A stretch of DNA of 64,000 bases from Mesorhizobium sp. ORS 3359 (lineage in GTDB: Bacteria; Pseudomonadota; Alphaproteobacteria; Rhizobiales; Rhizobiaceae), in the NCBI GenBank assembly GCA_000824845.1, contig CCNC01000133.1, positions 1 through 64,000 of the forward strand. Reading direction: 5' to 3'. Each line of letters begins with the position of its first letter. Within the stretch, counting starts at the first letter, position 1. The notes below the pieces were generated by a model. That model made no database searches. It was given only the letters and a program-made list of their open reading frames with translations, and was not told the origin of the DNA. Of the stretch, positions 26,071 to 35,260 are shown piece by piece. The position numbers and the translations under genes are program-made.

Positions 26071-26862
26071 TTAGGCGCAGACGCGGTTGCGGCCCTGCTT
26101 CTTCGCCTCATAGAGCTGACGGTCGGCGCGGCGGTAGAAATCCTCGGCGCTCTCCTTGTGGTCCCACACGGCAAGGCCGACGCTGGTCGTGACCTTGAGC
26201 CGCACATTGCCCGACAGGATCGACAGGTTGGCGATCGCCTTGCGGATGCGTTCGGCGAACCTAGCAAGCAGCTCGACATCCATGTTGGGCGTGACGACGG
26301 CAAACTCCTCGCCGCCCAGTCGCGCCACCACGTCGTGGTAGCGCGTCATGCTCCGCAGGCAGGTGGCTACGGCCCGCAGCACCTCGTCGCCGACATCGTG
26401 ACCATGTGTGTCGTTGACCTGTTTGAAGTGATCGAGATCGAGGATCATCAGCCCGACCGGCCTGTCGATACGACGAAATTCATGCAGATATTCACGCAGC
26501 GCATCGTCGAAATAGCGGCGGTTCTGCATGCCGGTCAGACCGTCGGTGAGCGCCGCCTGCTCGAGCGTCTGCGAACGGGCGCTGAGGGAGACCGTCATGG
26601 CCCTGAGCTTGCCCTCTTCTCGCACCTGGCCGCGGATCAGCGGGTAGATGAAGAAGGTGCCGAAGAACAGCGCGGTCGCCAACAGCGCGCCGGTGACGAA
26701 CAGCAATTTGTTCAGGTAGACGATTTTATCGGCGCGCGATGCGGCATCGAGGTCCGAGGCGATGTCCTGCAACTGGCCAAAGGCATGGAAGGTCACCAAG
26801 CCGGCGGCCAGGATCACGAAAATAAAGACGAAAAAAGCGGATTCCGCCTTGTGGAAACGCAT
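26071..26862 (-). CDS. Membrane-anchored diguanylate cyclase (GGDEF)
   Basis: This 263-residue protein makes cyclic di-GMP from two GTP. Two transmembrane segments (about residues 8-28 and 50-73) enclose a short periplasmic loop and are followed by a GGDEF domain with the active-site sequence GGEEF (183-187). The inhibitory I-site RYHD (174-177) sits exactly five residues before it, so product feedback should be intact. No EAL domain is present. The periplasmic loop of only about 20 residues leaves little room for a sensor. It is monocistronic, convergent with the HerA gene. Confidence 0.93.
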   Translation of the reverse strand: MRFHKAESAFFVFIFVILAAGLVTFHAFGQLQDIASDLDAASRADKIVYLNKLLFVTGALLATALFFGTFFIYPLIRGQVREEGKLRAMTVSLSARSQTLEQAALTDGLTGMQNRRYFDDALREYLHEFRRIDRPVGLMILDLDHFKQVNDTHGHDVGDEVLRAVATCLRSMTRYHDVVARLGGEEFAVVTPNMDVELLARFAERIRKAIANLSILSGNVRLKVTTSVGLAVWDHKESAEDFYRRADRQLYEAKKQGRNRVCA

Positions 26863-26988
26863 CTACTCCCCGCGCCGCTGTAACCCTAGAGCTTATGCCA
26901 TAGCGGACCTTACGGACCGTTAACCCGGACAACCCTGGCGGGAATTAGAACAAAGGATTTTAAGACGCTGATTGAAAACGGCTTTTTG

Positions 26989-27939
26989 TCAGTCCTGAGC
27001 TGCCGCATCCTCGCCCGGTCGCAGCCTACGCCACTCCACGCCCAGCTGGTGCCTGAACCAGGTCGATTGGCGCTTGGCATACTGCCGAGTCGCGATCTTG
27101 GCCCGCTTGATCGCCTCGGGAAAGCCGGACTGTCCGGCTATCGCCGCCTGCAGCTCGCGCACCCCGATCGCTTTCATCGCCGGCAGATCCGGGTCGAGGC
27201 CGAGCGCCGTAAGCTGCCGCACTTCGTCAAGCGCGCCCTTGTCGAGCATCTGGTCGAAACGCGCCTCGATGCGCCGGACCAGTTGCTCCCGGTCCGGCTC
27301 GATAACCAGGAAACGGGCACTGTCGCGGTCGATCAGCGGCCGGCCCCGCACCGCCTGCCATTCCAGGATCGAACGTCCCGAAGCATCGAGCACTTCGAGC
27401 GCCCGCACGATCCGTTGACCGTCCGTTGGCCTGAGTTGCATGGCCATGGCTGAATCCTCGTGCATCAGGAGGCGATGCAGCCTTTCGGCTCCTTGCTCCT
27501 TGAGCTCGTAGCGCCAGCGCTCACGCACGGCCGGTGGAATGTCCGGCATATCCGAAATGCCTTCAGCCAGCGCGCGGAAATAGAGCCCGGTGCCGCCGAC
27601 GAAAACAACCGGACGGCCCGATAGGACCCCATCGTCAATCAGCTTCGTCACGTCGCGCAGCCAGGCGCCGGTGGAATAGGCCGTGGAGGGATGCACATGG
27701 CCGTAGAGGAAATGCGGCACGCGCGCCGTTTCGGCGGCGCTCGGCCGCGCGGTCAAGACGTCGAGCACCGAATAGCCCTGCATGGAATCGGTGTTGACGA
27801 TGACCCCGTCACCGCGTTCGGCAAGATCGAGCGCCAGCGCCGACTTGCCGCTGGCGGTCGGCCCGGCTATCAGGATCGCGTTCTTGACGCGGCCTTCGCC
27901 CGCCTGCCTGCCGGAATGTTCAATGCCGCTGATCGCCAC
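26989..27939 (-). CDS. miaA: tRNA dimethylallyltransferase
   Basis: MiaA transfers a dimethylallyl group to N6 of A37 in tRNAs that read UNN codons. The P-loop is AGPTASGKSAL, the substrate segment is VNTDSMQGYSVLDVLTARP, and the C-terminal KIATRQYAKRQSTWFRHQ is diagnostic. I placed the start at GTG 27939 (about 316 residues), because the frame further upstream is only antisense to serB. This makes the 5' ends of miaA and serB overlap by 17 bp, head to head. A later start would lose part of the conserved N-terminus, which begins only about 20 codons in. Confidence 0.92.
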   Translation of the reverse strand: MAISGIEHSGRQAGEGRVKNAILIAGPTASGKSALALDLAERGDGVIVNTDSMQGYSVLDVLTARPSAAETARVPHFLYGHVHPSTAYSTGAWLRDVTKLIDDGVLSGRPVVFVGGTGLYFRALAEGISDMPDIPPAVRERWRYELKEQGAERLHRLLMHEDSAMAMQLRPTDGQRIVRALEVLDASGRSILEWQAVRGRPLIDRDSARFLVIEPDREQLVRRIEARFDQMLDKGALDEVRQLTALGLDPDLPAMKAIGVRELQAAIAGQSGFPEAIKRAKIATRQYAKRQSTWFRHQLGVEWRRLRPGEDAAAQD

Positions 27940-28810
27940 TCTAGTGTCCCGTCCAGAAGCCCGCGCCGTGCCGGCCTCGCTAGCGAATATGGCCTTGCAG
28001 GCTGCCGGCGCAAGCGCTGTCCGTTGGCTGGCTGAAGACGTCGCCTGCGACCTCGTCCTGCCGCAGACGCCGGATATCGGCGAAATGGCCGCCAATCTGC
28101 GCGCCGCACTGGCGTCCGAGCCGGTCGATGTCATCGTCCAGCCCGCCGAAGGCAGGCGCAAGAAGATCCTGCTCGCCGACATGGATTCGACGATGATCGA
28201 TCAGGAGTGCATCGACGAGCTTGCCGACGAGATTGGCGTCAAGGACCATGTAGCGGCGATCACTGCGCGCTCGATGAATGGCGAGATCGCCTTCGAGCCG
28301 GCCTTGCGGGAACGCGTCGCCTTGCTGAAAGGCCTGGACACGGCGGTGGTCGATCGCATCATCGCCAATCGGCTGACGCTCGCCGCCGGCGGCCGCGCAT
28401 TGGTGCAGACGATGCGTGCCAACGGCGCCTGGACTGCGCTGGTCTCCGGCGGCTTCGACGTCTTCACCAGCCGTATTGCGGAGATGCTGGGGTTCCAAGA
28501 AAATCGGGCCAACCGCCTGATCGAGGAGGACGGCAGATTCGCCGGCATGGTGACCGAGCCCATCCTCGGGCGCGCCGCGAAGGCCGAAGCGCTGCTGGAC
28601 ATTGCCGCGAGGCTCGCGCTGACAACAGAGGATGCCATCGCGGTCGGCGACGGCGCCAACGATCTCGATATGATCCGTCTTGCCGGCATCGGCGTCGCGC
28701 TCCACGCCAAGCCGGCGGTGGCCGAGCAGGCACGCATCCGCATCGATCATAGCGACCTGACCGCGCTGCTCTATCTCCAGGGCTATCGCCGGGATGAGTT
28801 TGTGGAATGA
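27923..28810 (+). CDS. serB: Phosphoserine phosphatase
   Basis: SerB hydrolyses O-phosphoserine in the last step of serine synthesis. The 295-residue protein has an N-terminal ACT-like part (MPLIATLVSRPEA...) and a HAD-type phosphatase domain with motif I DMDSTM (about residue 90), SGGFDVF and the motif AVGDGANDLDMI. The ATG at 27923 lies inside the first codons of the divergent miaA gene. The stop overlaps the ATG of the following acetyltransferase gene (ATGA at 28807-28810), so those two are coupled. Confidence 0.95.
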   Translation: MPLIATLVSRPEARAVPASLANMALQAAGASAVRWLAEDVACDLVLPQTPDIGEMAANLRAALASEPVDVIVQPAEGRRKKILLADMDSTMIDQECIDELADEIGVKDHVAAITARSMNGEIAFEPALRERVALLKGLDTAVVDRIIANRLTLAAGGRALVQTMRANGAWTALVSGGFDVFTSRIAEMLGFQENRANRLIEEDGRFAGMVTEPILGRAAKAEALLDIAARLALTTEDAIAVGDGANDLDMIRLAGIGVALHAKPAVAEQARIRIDHSDLTALLYLQGYRRDEFVE

Positions 28811-29379
28811 AGCCGATCCGCACCGAGCGCCTGATCCTGCGCAACTGGGAGGATCGCGACGGCGCGCTTTTCCACCGCATCAACTCCGATGAGCGCGTGA
28901 TGGAATTCTTCCCGTTCCGCCGCGACCGCGCTGCGGCTGACGCCAAGATGGACGAAGTCCGCGCCTGGATCGATGAGGATGGATATGGCTTCGCCGCGGC
29001 CGAGATTGCCGCGACCGGCGAATGCATCGGCTTCGTCGGCTTGTCCGGAACGGAAGACATCGAAGTGCTGCCGCCCGGCACGATTGAGATCGGCTGGCGG
29101 CTGGCGCCCGAATTCTGGGGCAAGGGCTATGTCACCGAGGCGGCGGAAGCCTGGCTCGCCTTCGGTTTCGAAACGCTTGGCGTGGACGAGATCGTGTCAT
29201 TCGCGGTCGCGGATAACCATCGTTCGATCGCCGTCATGAAGCGGCTCGGCATGCAAGCCGATCCCGGTGCCGACTTCGATCACCCCAGCGTCCCAGACAG
29301 CCACCCGCATCTCAAGCGCCATGTCATGTACAGGCTGTCGCGCGAGGCCTGGCTGGCACGAAAAAGGGCGGCTCGTTAG
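28807..29379 (+). CDS. RimJ/RimL-type GNAT N-acetyltransferase
   Basis: This 190-residue protein belongs to the GNAT group that includes ribosomal protein acetyltransferases. It begins MKPIRTERLILRNWEDRDG, typical for the group, and contains IEIGWRLAPEFWGKGYVTEAA with the acetyl-CoA loop, then SIAVMKRLGM. The ATG overlaps the stop of serB, so it is translated with serB. The substrate is unknown. The stop codon lies inside the hairpin that terminates the convergent degP gene. Confidence 0.88.
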   Translation: MKPIRTERLILRNWEDRDGALFHRINSDERVMEFFPFRRDRAAADAKMDEVRAWIDEDGYGFAAAEIAATGECIGFVGLSGTEDIEVLPPGTIEIGWRLAPEFWGKGYVTEAAEAWLAFGFETLGVDEIVSFAVADNHRSIAVMKRLGMQADPGADFDHPSVPDSHPHLKRHVMYRLSREAWLARKRAAR

Positions 29380-29386
29380 CCGCCCT
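29361..29386 (-). terminator. Intrinsic terminator of degP
   Basis: The arms AGGGCGGCT (29365-29373) and AGCCGCCCT (29378-29386) pair perfectly around CGTT. On the minus strand the hairpin is followed by TTTTT, so it terminates degP, whose stop is about 40 bp away. The same hairpin covers the stop codon of the convergent acetyltransferase gene. Confidence 0.85.
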
Positions 29387-29425
29387 ATTCATTGAAACAT
29401 CAATCGCTTGCTCAACGATCCGGAC

Positions 29426-30946
29426 TCAATCCATCCGGATCGTCACGAAACGCAGTTCCCCGGTCTTCGAGGCCAGCATCAGCAGCGCGTTCTTGCGGCC
29501 CTGCTCCTTCAGCGCGCCGATCCGGTCCATGACGTCCTTCGGCGTGCCGACCGATTCCTGCGCGATTTCGGTAATCACCTCGCCGGGCTGGATGCCGCGC
29601 TCGGCCGCGGGCGAATCCTTGGCGACATCCGTGACGACCACGCCGGACACGTCGGCGGCGATGCCGAATTTCTGCCGCGTCTGGTCGTTGAGCTCACCGA
29701 CCGTCATGCCAAGCACCGAGGCCGTCGACACTGGCGGCGTTGCCTTGTCGCCACTGCCCTGATCGGTGCTGCCGTTCTCGCCGCTGGCCAGCTTCTCCCC
29801 GTCCTCGAGCCTGCCGAGCGTCACTTTGACCGTCTGCTCGACGCCCTTGCGCACGATAACGACATCGACTGCCTTGCCGACCGGGCTTTCCGCCACGACA
29901 CGCGGCAGGTCGCGCATTTCATGGATATCCTTGCCGTCGAACTTGATGATGACGTCGCCGGCCTGGACCGTGCCATTATCGACCGGCCCGCCCTTGATGA
30001 CGCCGGCCACCAGTGCACCCTTGGCGGTCGCCATGCCGAGGCTTTCAGCGATGTCGTCCGTCACCGGCTGGATGCGAACGCCCAGCCAGCCGCGCCGCGT
30101 CTCGCCATACTGGCGAAGCTGATCAACGACGCCGGCGGCAAGCTGCGAGGGAATTGAGAAACCGATGCCGATGGAGCCGCCCGACGGCGAGATGATCGCC
30201 GTGTTGATGCCGATGACCTCGCCGGCGGCGTTGAACAGCGGACCGCCAGAATTGCCGCGGTTGATGGCGGCGTCGGTCTGGATGAAATCGTCATAGGGAC
30301 CGGAATTGATGTCGCGGTTGCGCGCCGAGACGATGCCGACCGTCACCGTGCCGCCCAGGCCGAACGGATTGCCGATCGCCATCACCCAGTCGCCGACGCG
30401 CATCGTGGTGGAATCGCCGAATTTCACCGCCGTCAGCTTGTGGCCCTTGGGGTCGACCTTCAGCACCGCGACATCGGTCTTGGTGTCAGTGCCAACAAGC
30501 GTCGCCTTCAGCGTGATGCCGTCGGAGAAATTCACCTCGATATCATCGGCATCGGCGATGACATGGTTGTTGGTCACCACGATGCCCTGCTCGGCGTCGA
30601 TGACGAAGCCGGAGCCGAGCGACTGCACTTTCTGCCCGCCACCGCCCTTGTCGCCGCCGCGGTTCTTGAAGAAATCGTCGAAGAAATCCTGGAACGGCGA
30701 GCCCTCGGGCAGTTGCGGCATCGGCACCGCGCCCGGTCCTTCCGTGCCCTTCACCGTCTGCGAGGTCGAGATGTTGACCACCGCGCCGAGCAGCCGCTCG
30801 GCGAGATCGGCGACCGAAGGCGGTCCGTCGGAGGCGACCGTCGGCGTCACGAAGGACGGAACGGCAACAATGCCGACCGCGAATGCGGTGGCGCCGGCGA
30901 AGACCATACGCCGCGCCGCGCGCAACAGGGTGTCGGATATCATCAT
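29426..30946 (-). CDS. degP: Periplasmic serine protease, DegP/HtrA family
   Basis: This Do-like protease degrades misfolded envelope proteins. An N-terminal signal sequence (about residues 12-38) is followed by a trypsin-like domain with the catalytic triad His128 (TNNHVI), Asp158 (TDVAVLK) and Ser233 (GNSGGPL), and then two PDZ domains. A linker rich in Gly and Ser lies between the PDZ domains. Length is 506 residues. A second ATG one codon later has better spacing from GGGAGG and may be the true start. It follows hflK, hflC and a DUF2065 gene on the same strand, a common order in alphaproteobacteria. Confidence 0.95.
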   Translation of the reverse strand: MMISDTLLRAARRMVFAGATAFAVGIVAVPSFVTPTVASDGPPSVADLAERLLGAVVNISTSQTVKGTEGPGAVPMPQLPEGSPFQDFFDDFFKNRGGDKGGGGQKVQSLGSGFVIDAEQGIVVTNNHVIADADDIEVNFSDGITLKATLVGTDTKTDVAVLKVDPKGHKLTAVKFGDSTTMRVGDWVMAIGNPFGLGGTVTVGIVSARNRDINSGPYDDFIQTDAAINRGNSGGPLFNAAGEVIGINTAIISPSGGSIGIGFSIPSQLAAGVVDQLRQYGETRRGWLGVRIQPVTDDIAESLGMATAKGALVAGVIKGGPVDNGTVQAGDVIIKFDGKDIHEMRDLPRVVAESPVGKAVDVVIVRKGVEQTVKVTLGRLEDGEKLASGENGSTDQGSGDKATPPVSTASVLGMTVGELNDQTRQKFGIAADVSGVVVTDVAKDSPAAERGIQPGEVITEIAQESVGTPKDVMDRIGALKEQGRKNALLMLASKTGELRFVTIRMD

Positions 30947-31085
30947 GGCCTCCCGGTTGTTCTGAAAAGGAAGGGCGCATCCGCATAGGCGCCCGTCCGG
31001 TTCATGTTGGCAAAAAATACGGCACGTTTGCGGCTATAGCTATCGGCGCAAGATAAATCGTCAATCGCTTCGGCACCAAGGAATA

Positions 31086-31274
31086 TCATAAGCCGCGGAC
31101 GAGCCAGACGATGCCGACACCGACGGCGATCGCAACCAGCCCGCCGATCCGCAGCACATTCTCCGGCATTGACAGCACCTCGGCCGCGAGTTTCCGGGCA
31201 AAAGCCGGAACCCCGCCATAGACCAGCCCCTCGATCACCAGGACCAGGCCGATTGCCGCCAGAAAATCCTGCAC
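31086..31274 (-). CDS. DUF2065 small membrane protein
   Basis: This 62-residue protein has two hydrophobic segments (LAAIGLVLVIEGLVYGG and LVAIAVGVGIVWLVRG) separated by the conserved FARKLAAEVLSMPENVLRIGG, which is the DUF2065 pattern. It starts six bases after the stop of hflC and is probably translated from the same message. Its function is unknown; genomic linkage with hflKC suggests a role near the HflKC-FtsH membrane complex. Confidence 0.88.
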   Translation of the reverse strand: MQDFLAAIGLVLVIEGLVYGGVPAFARKLAAEVLSMPENVLRIGGLVAIAVGVGIVWLVRGL

Positions 31275-31280
31275 CGCCCG

Positions 31281-32246
31281 CTACTTGGCGGCGCCGGGTT
31301 GCGCCGCAGGCGCGGCGGGGGCCGTCGCAGGCGCGGCTGGTGGCGCGGAAGGTGCCGGGCCGGGCTTGCTGCCCGGATCGCGGAAGTAGCGGAAGAACTC
31401 GGACTCGGGCGAGAGCACCATCGTCGTTCCGGTGTTGTCCAGCGCCGTGCCGTAGGCGTTCATCGAGCGATAGAAGTCGAAGAAGGCGGGATCGCGCTTA
31501 TAGGCGTCCGCGAAGGTCGCGCTGCGCTGCGCTTCACCCTCGCCGCGCAGGATTTCCGATTCCTTCTGCGCCTCGGCGACGATCTCGACGACCTCGCGGT
31601 CGGCCCGCGCCCTGATGCGCTGCGCCGCCTCGTTGCCGCGGGCTCGCAGGCGCTCGGCCTCAGCCAGACGCTCGGCCTTCATGCGGTCATAGGTCTGCTG
31701 CGAGACCTCCGCCGTCAGGTCGGTCCGGCGGATGCGCACATCCTCGATGTCGAGGCCGAGCGAGGTCGCGTCGGGGCGCAGTTGATCGCGCACCTCGCGC
31801 ATCATGTTGCCGCGCTCCTCGGAGAGCGCGGCCTCGAAGTCGCGCAGGCCGTAGACACGGCGCAGCGCCGCGTCGAGACGCGTCCTCAGCCGGGCTTCGG
31901 CGAGTTCCACCTGACCGGACACGGCCGCGCGGAACGTGCGCGGATCCGAGATCCGGTAAGCGATGAAGGCATCGACCTCGTAGAACTTGCCGCCCGAAAC
32001 CTGGACGCGGATGTTGTCGAGGTCGAAGCGCATCACGCGCTTCTCGACCATCTGCACGCTGTCGGCGTCGAAGAAGGCGAAGGGCGCCTTGAAGTAGATG
32101 CCGGGCTCATTCTTGACGTCGATGATCTCGCCGAACCGCAGCACGATCGCCTGCTGGCCGGCATTGACCACGAACACCGAGGAATAGATCAGGAACAGGA
32201 GGACCGCCGCGATGACAGCGATGATGGGAAGACGGTTGGCCATCAC
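31281..32246 (-). CDS. hflC: HflC, modulator of FtsH protease
   Basis: HflC is a band-7/SPFH membrane protein that forms, with HflK, a large ring around the FtsH protease. The 321-residue protein has an N-terminal transmembrane segment (LPIIAVIAAVLLFLIYSSVFVV), the SPFH domain, and a helical region with many Arg and Glu (MKAERLAEAERLRARGNEAA). It ends in an unusual Ala/Pro-rich tail of about 30 residues. Its ATG overlaps the stop of hflK (32243-32246), so the pair is translationally coupled. Confidence 0.95.
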   Translation of the reverse strand: MMANRLPIIAVIAAVLLFLIYSSVFVVNAGQQAIVLRFGEIIDVKNEPGIYFKAPFAFFDADSVQMVEKRVMRFDLDNIRVQVSGGKFYEVDAFIAYRISDPRTFRAAVSGQVELAEARLRTRLDAALRRVYGLRDFEAALSEERGNMMREVRDQLRPDATSLGLDIEDVRIRRTDLTAEVSQQTYDRMKAERLAEAERLRARGNEAAQRIRARADREVVEIVAEAQKESEILRGEGEAQRSATFADAYKRDPAFFDFYRSMNAYGTALDNTGTTMVLSPESEFFRYFRDPGSKPGPAPSAPPAAPATAPAAPAAQPGAAK

Positions 32247-33349
32247 TGGTTACCTCCCGTCGTGGCGCCCAGGGGCGACGGCGGCGCTTTCGGCTGCAAA
32301 GCCGGCAGCGGCAAATAAGGCAGCACGCCCTGACCATTGCCCGGCTCGACGACGACCTTGTTCGAGTCCTTCAGGATCCTCTCCATGGTTTCGAGATAAA
32401 GGCGCTTGCGCGTGACGTCGGGCGCCTTGGCGTATTCGTTGTAGACGGAGATGAAGCGCTGCGCCTCGCCTTCCGCCTCCTGAACGACCCGGTTCTTGTA
32501 GGCGGCCGCGTCTTCGCGGATCTGCGCCGCTTCGCCGCGCGCCTGCCCGAGCTTCTGGTTGGAATACTGGTTGGCCTGCTCAACGAATTTGTCTTCGTCC
32601 TGCTCGGCGCGCTGCACTTCATCGAAGGCGTCGGCCACCTCGCGCGGCGGTGCCGCGTCCTCGATCGACACCGCGTTGACCTGCAGGCCGGTCTTGTAGC
32701 CGTCGAGCGTGCCCTGGATGATCTCGCGCACCGCGGTTGCGATGCCCTGGCGATCGTCGCGGAAAATATCCTGGGCCGGTCGCCGGCCGACGACTTCGCG
32801 CATCGCGCTCTCGGCGACCTGCGCCAGCATGCCGTCGGGATCGGAAACGTCGAACAGGTAGGCTTTGGGATCCGAGACCTGGTAGGCCACCGAGAACTGC
32901 ACGTTGACGATGTTCTGGTCGCCGGAGAGCATCAGCCCGGAGCCGCTGCTCGCGCCGCCGCCGATGCTGACCAGTTGCTCGGAGATCTTGGCAGTCTCGA
33001 CCGTTTCGATCGGCCACCAGTGGAAATGCAGGCCAGGCTGTGAGAGCTCGGCCTTCGGCTGGCCGAAACGCAACTCGACGGCGACCTCGTCGGGCTGCAC
33101 GGTATAGATCGCCTTGAAGGCCCACAGCACGACGAGCGCCAGAGCGATGAGCCCGAGCACAGCCGGGCTGGCGCCGCCGCCGCCTGGAAGCGCGCGCCGC
33201 AGCCTGTCCTGGCCACGGCGGATGATGTCCTCGAGATCGGGCGGGGAACCCTGCGGTCCGCTTGGCCCCTTAGGTCCCTGCCCCCAGGGTCCCTGATTGC
33301 CGCCGCCGCCCCATGGGCCGCCGCCGCCGCTCTTGTCGTTCCAGGGCAT
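32243..33349 (-). CDS. hflK: HflK, modulator of FtsH protease
   Basis: HflK partners HflC in the SPFH ring that controls FtsH. The 368-residue protein has the typical Gly/Pro-rich cytosolic N-terminus (about residues 1-38), a transmembrane segment near residues 63-85 (LGLIALALVVLWAFKAIY), the SPFH domain, and a long helix with GEAAQIREDAAAYKN. The C-terminus is Pro-rich. It is the first gene of hflK-hflC-DUF2065-degP. About 250 bp of non-coding DNA lie upstream and probably hold the promoter. Confidence 0.95.
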   Translation of the reverse strand: MPWNDKSGGGGPWGGGGNQGPWGQGPKGPSGPQGSPPDLEDIIRRGQDRLRRALPGGGGASPAVLGLIALALVVLWAFKAIYTVQPDEVAVELRFGQPKAELSQPGLHFHWWPIETVETAKISEQLVSIGGGASSGSGLMLSGDQNIVNVQFSVAYQVSDPKAYLFDVSDPDGMLAQVAESAMREVVGRRPAQDIFRDDRQGIATAVREIIQGTLDGYKTGLQVNAVSIEDAAPPREVADAFDEVQRAEQDEDKFVEQANQYSNQKLGQARGEAAQIREDAAAYKNRVVQEAEGEAQRFISVYNEYAKAPDVTRKRLYLETMERILKDSNKVVVEPGNGQGVLPYLPLPALQPKAPPSPLGATTGGNQ

Positions 33350-33417
33350 GAATGTCCTTTCGCTTCGGTTCCCTCAGGCCTTGCGGCGCAATCCTAACGC
33401 AAGACCCAGAAAACCCA

Positions 33418-33470
33418 TATCGGTTTTCGAAAAGGAATCATGCGCCAAAATCAAAGTATTACGGCGACCT
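33418..33470. repeat. Possible dispersed rhizobial intergenic element
   Basis: The hflK upstream region contains TTTTCGAAAA (33424-33433, a perfect palindrome) followed by GGAATCATGCGCCAAAATCA. From memory, this combination recurs between genes in rhizobia. Only one copy is seen in this window, so the call rests on recollection rather than comparison. Confidence 0.3.
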
Positions 33471-33595
33471 CTTGTGCGTCCGGTTGGACGCGGACCGCTG
33501 CAACACCGTTCTTCTATAGGGACGCGTCGATCCGCTTTCAACGCGATGGGCCGTCGTCCCATGCGATTTGGATCGGTAGCGACCCTTTGTCGTCA

Positions 33596-34102
33596 TTAAC
33601 GGCGCTCGTAAACCGTATAACGCGTGGCGTGGCTGTCTTTCTCGCCGGCGGGGAAATCCTCGGCGCTGGCGACTTGCCAGATGCTCGGGTCGATCGGCGG
33701 GAAATGCGCGTCGCCATCGACGCGGGCCAGCACATGCGTCACATGCAGCCGGTCGGCCAGCGGCAAGGCCTGGGCATAGATCTCGCCGCCGCCGACCACG
33801 CAGATCTCCTCGACGCCCGCCATGCAGCGGCCGCGCACCTTGGCCAGCGCGATCGCGTCGCCCAGCGAGTGGGCCACCTCGATGCCTTCGGCGCGCCAGG
33901 CCTTGTCTCGCGTCACCACGATGTTGAGCCGGCCGGGCAGCGGCCGGCCGATGCCTTCATAGGTCTTGCGGCCCATGATGATCGGCTTGCCCATCGTATC
34001 GGCCTTGAAGCGCTTGAGATCGGTGGAAAGCCGCCACGGCAGGCCGCCCTCGCGGCCGATCACGCCGTTTTCGGCGATGGCGACATAGATCGCGATATCC
34101 AT
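33596..34102 (-). CDS. folA: Dihydrofolate reductase
   Basis: DHFR reduces dihydrofolate to tetrahydrofolate, replenishing the cofactor used up by thymidylate synthase, whose gene lies 5.5 kb away. The 168-residue protein has the family motifs NGVIGREGGLPWRLSTDLK and GKPIIMGRKTYEGIGRPLPG and the late motif VGGGEIYAQALPLADRL. Its ATG shares a base with the stop codon of the DUF4424 gene (TGATG at 34100-34104), so the two are coupled. Frames further upstream belong to that neighbour. Confidence 0.95.
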   Translation of the reverse strand: MDIAIYVAIAENGVIGREGGLPWRLSTDLKRFKADTMGKPIIMGRKTYEGIGRPLPGRLNIVVTRDKAWRAEGIEVAHSLGDAIALAKVRGRCMAGVEEICVVGGGEIYAQALPLADRLHVTHVLARVDGDAHFPPIDPSIWQVASAEDFPAGEKDSHATRYTVYERR

Positions 34103-35118
34103 CAGCCGCCATTCCCGCCATTGTCGGACGGCTCGAGCAGCAGGATGTCGATGTCGCGCTCGGGATAAAAATCTTTCGCGGTGATCTCGAATGTCGTCGG
34201 TCCGACCTTTTTGACATTGTCGCCGCAGAAGGAGACGAGGTTTTTGGGGCTGCCCTTGTCGATCGTCAGCTTGAAATTGCCAATGGTGCCGGAGGCCCAG
34301 TTGCCCCCCGTGGTGAGGATATAGGCGATCCGGCTCTCGTAATATTTCGGGTAGCCGTCCGGATTCGCCTTGGCCGCCTTGCGCACCGCGTTCTCGAATG
34401 TCTGATCCATGCAGTAGCGGGTCTTGTAGGTATCGTACTGCGGGCTCTGGAACTGGCCTTCGGAGAAGAAGCTGACCGAGGAGGTGCCGCCGACGCTTGG
34501 CTTGTAGCGGTGCGAGACATGGACGTCCTTGTTGGCTGGGAAGGTCGAGCGCCACCAATAGGTCGACCGCAATTGCCAGAAGGGCACATAGGCGGTCTGC
34601 ATGCCCGAACCGTCATCGGCGGTATCCTCGATGATGATGCCGCGGTCCTCCCAGTCCTTGGTGACATCCTTGGGCAGTTTCGCCAGCGCCGCCTTGGCGG
34701 CATCGCCGAACGGATAGAGCGGCACGTTCTGGGCCTTGAGGTCGGCAGTGATGTCGATGCCCAGCGCAAACGCCCTCTGCTCGAGCTGAGGCTTCGCGTC
34801 GACGCCGTCGATCGTCACCTCGAAGCCGAGGAAATTGTCGCTCTGCGCCTCCGGGAGCGCCGGCATCTCGTTGGGATCGCCCTCGATGTCGGGCATCGGG
34901 AATGCCACGATGGAACTGACATCCTTGTCGGTGTTGTTGCGGAACACATAGTCGACCGTCACCTTCTCCGGCGAGATGAAAAGATCCTCGCTTTGCATGG
35001 CGACGGCATCGCTGCGCGACAGGATCAGCCCCCCGGTGCCGAGCTCGGCGACGGAATCATTGGCGAGAGCCGGAGCGGCCATGATCGCCAGCGCCGCGGT
35101 CAGTATGGTGCGTAACAT
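34102..35118 (-). CDS. Secreted DUF4424-family protein
   Basis: This 338-residue protein starts with a signal peptide (MLRTILTAALAIMAAPALA) and matches what I recall of the DUF4424 family: NDSVAELGTGGLILSRSDAV, then VDYVFRNNTDKDVSSIVAFPMPD and a C-terminal ITAKDFYPERDIDILLLE. GGAGGGG precedes the ATG at 35118. It is probably periplasmic and its function is unknown. It is coupled to the DHFR gene by a one-base overlap, though no functional link is known. Confidence 0.8.
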   Translation of the reverse strand: MLRTILTAALAIMAAPALANDSVAELGTGGLILSRSDAVAMQSEDLFISPEKVTVDYVFRNNTDKDVSSIVAFPMPDIEGDPNEMPALPEAQSDNFLGFEVTIDGVDAKPQLEQRAFALGIDITADLKAQNVPLYPFGDAAKAALAKLPKDVTKDWEDRGIIIEDTADDGSGMQTAYVPFWQLRSTYWWRSTFPANKDVHVSHRYKPSVGGTSSVSFFSEGQFQSPQYDTYKTRYCMDQTFENAVRKAAKANPDGYPKYYESRIAYILTTGGNWASGTIGNFKLTIDKGSPKNLVSFCGDNVKKVGPTTFEITAKDFYPERDIDILLLEPSDNGGNGG

Positions 35119-35260
35119 CGACCCCTCCTCTGTGCCGCTTTGCCGGGACCAGCCGGATGCGCTCTTCCATCTACCCGTTTCAATATAGCGTTTCAAAGCC
35201 CTTCGTCACCGGCTACGGGTACTTCTGGACACCGCGCCGCCGATCAGGCAGGAGATCGCC

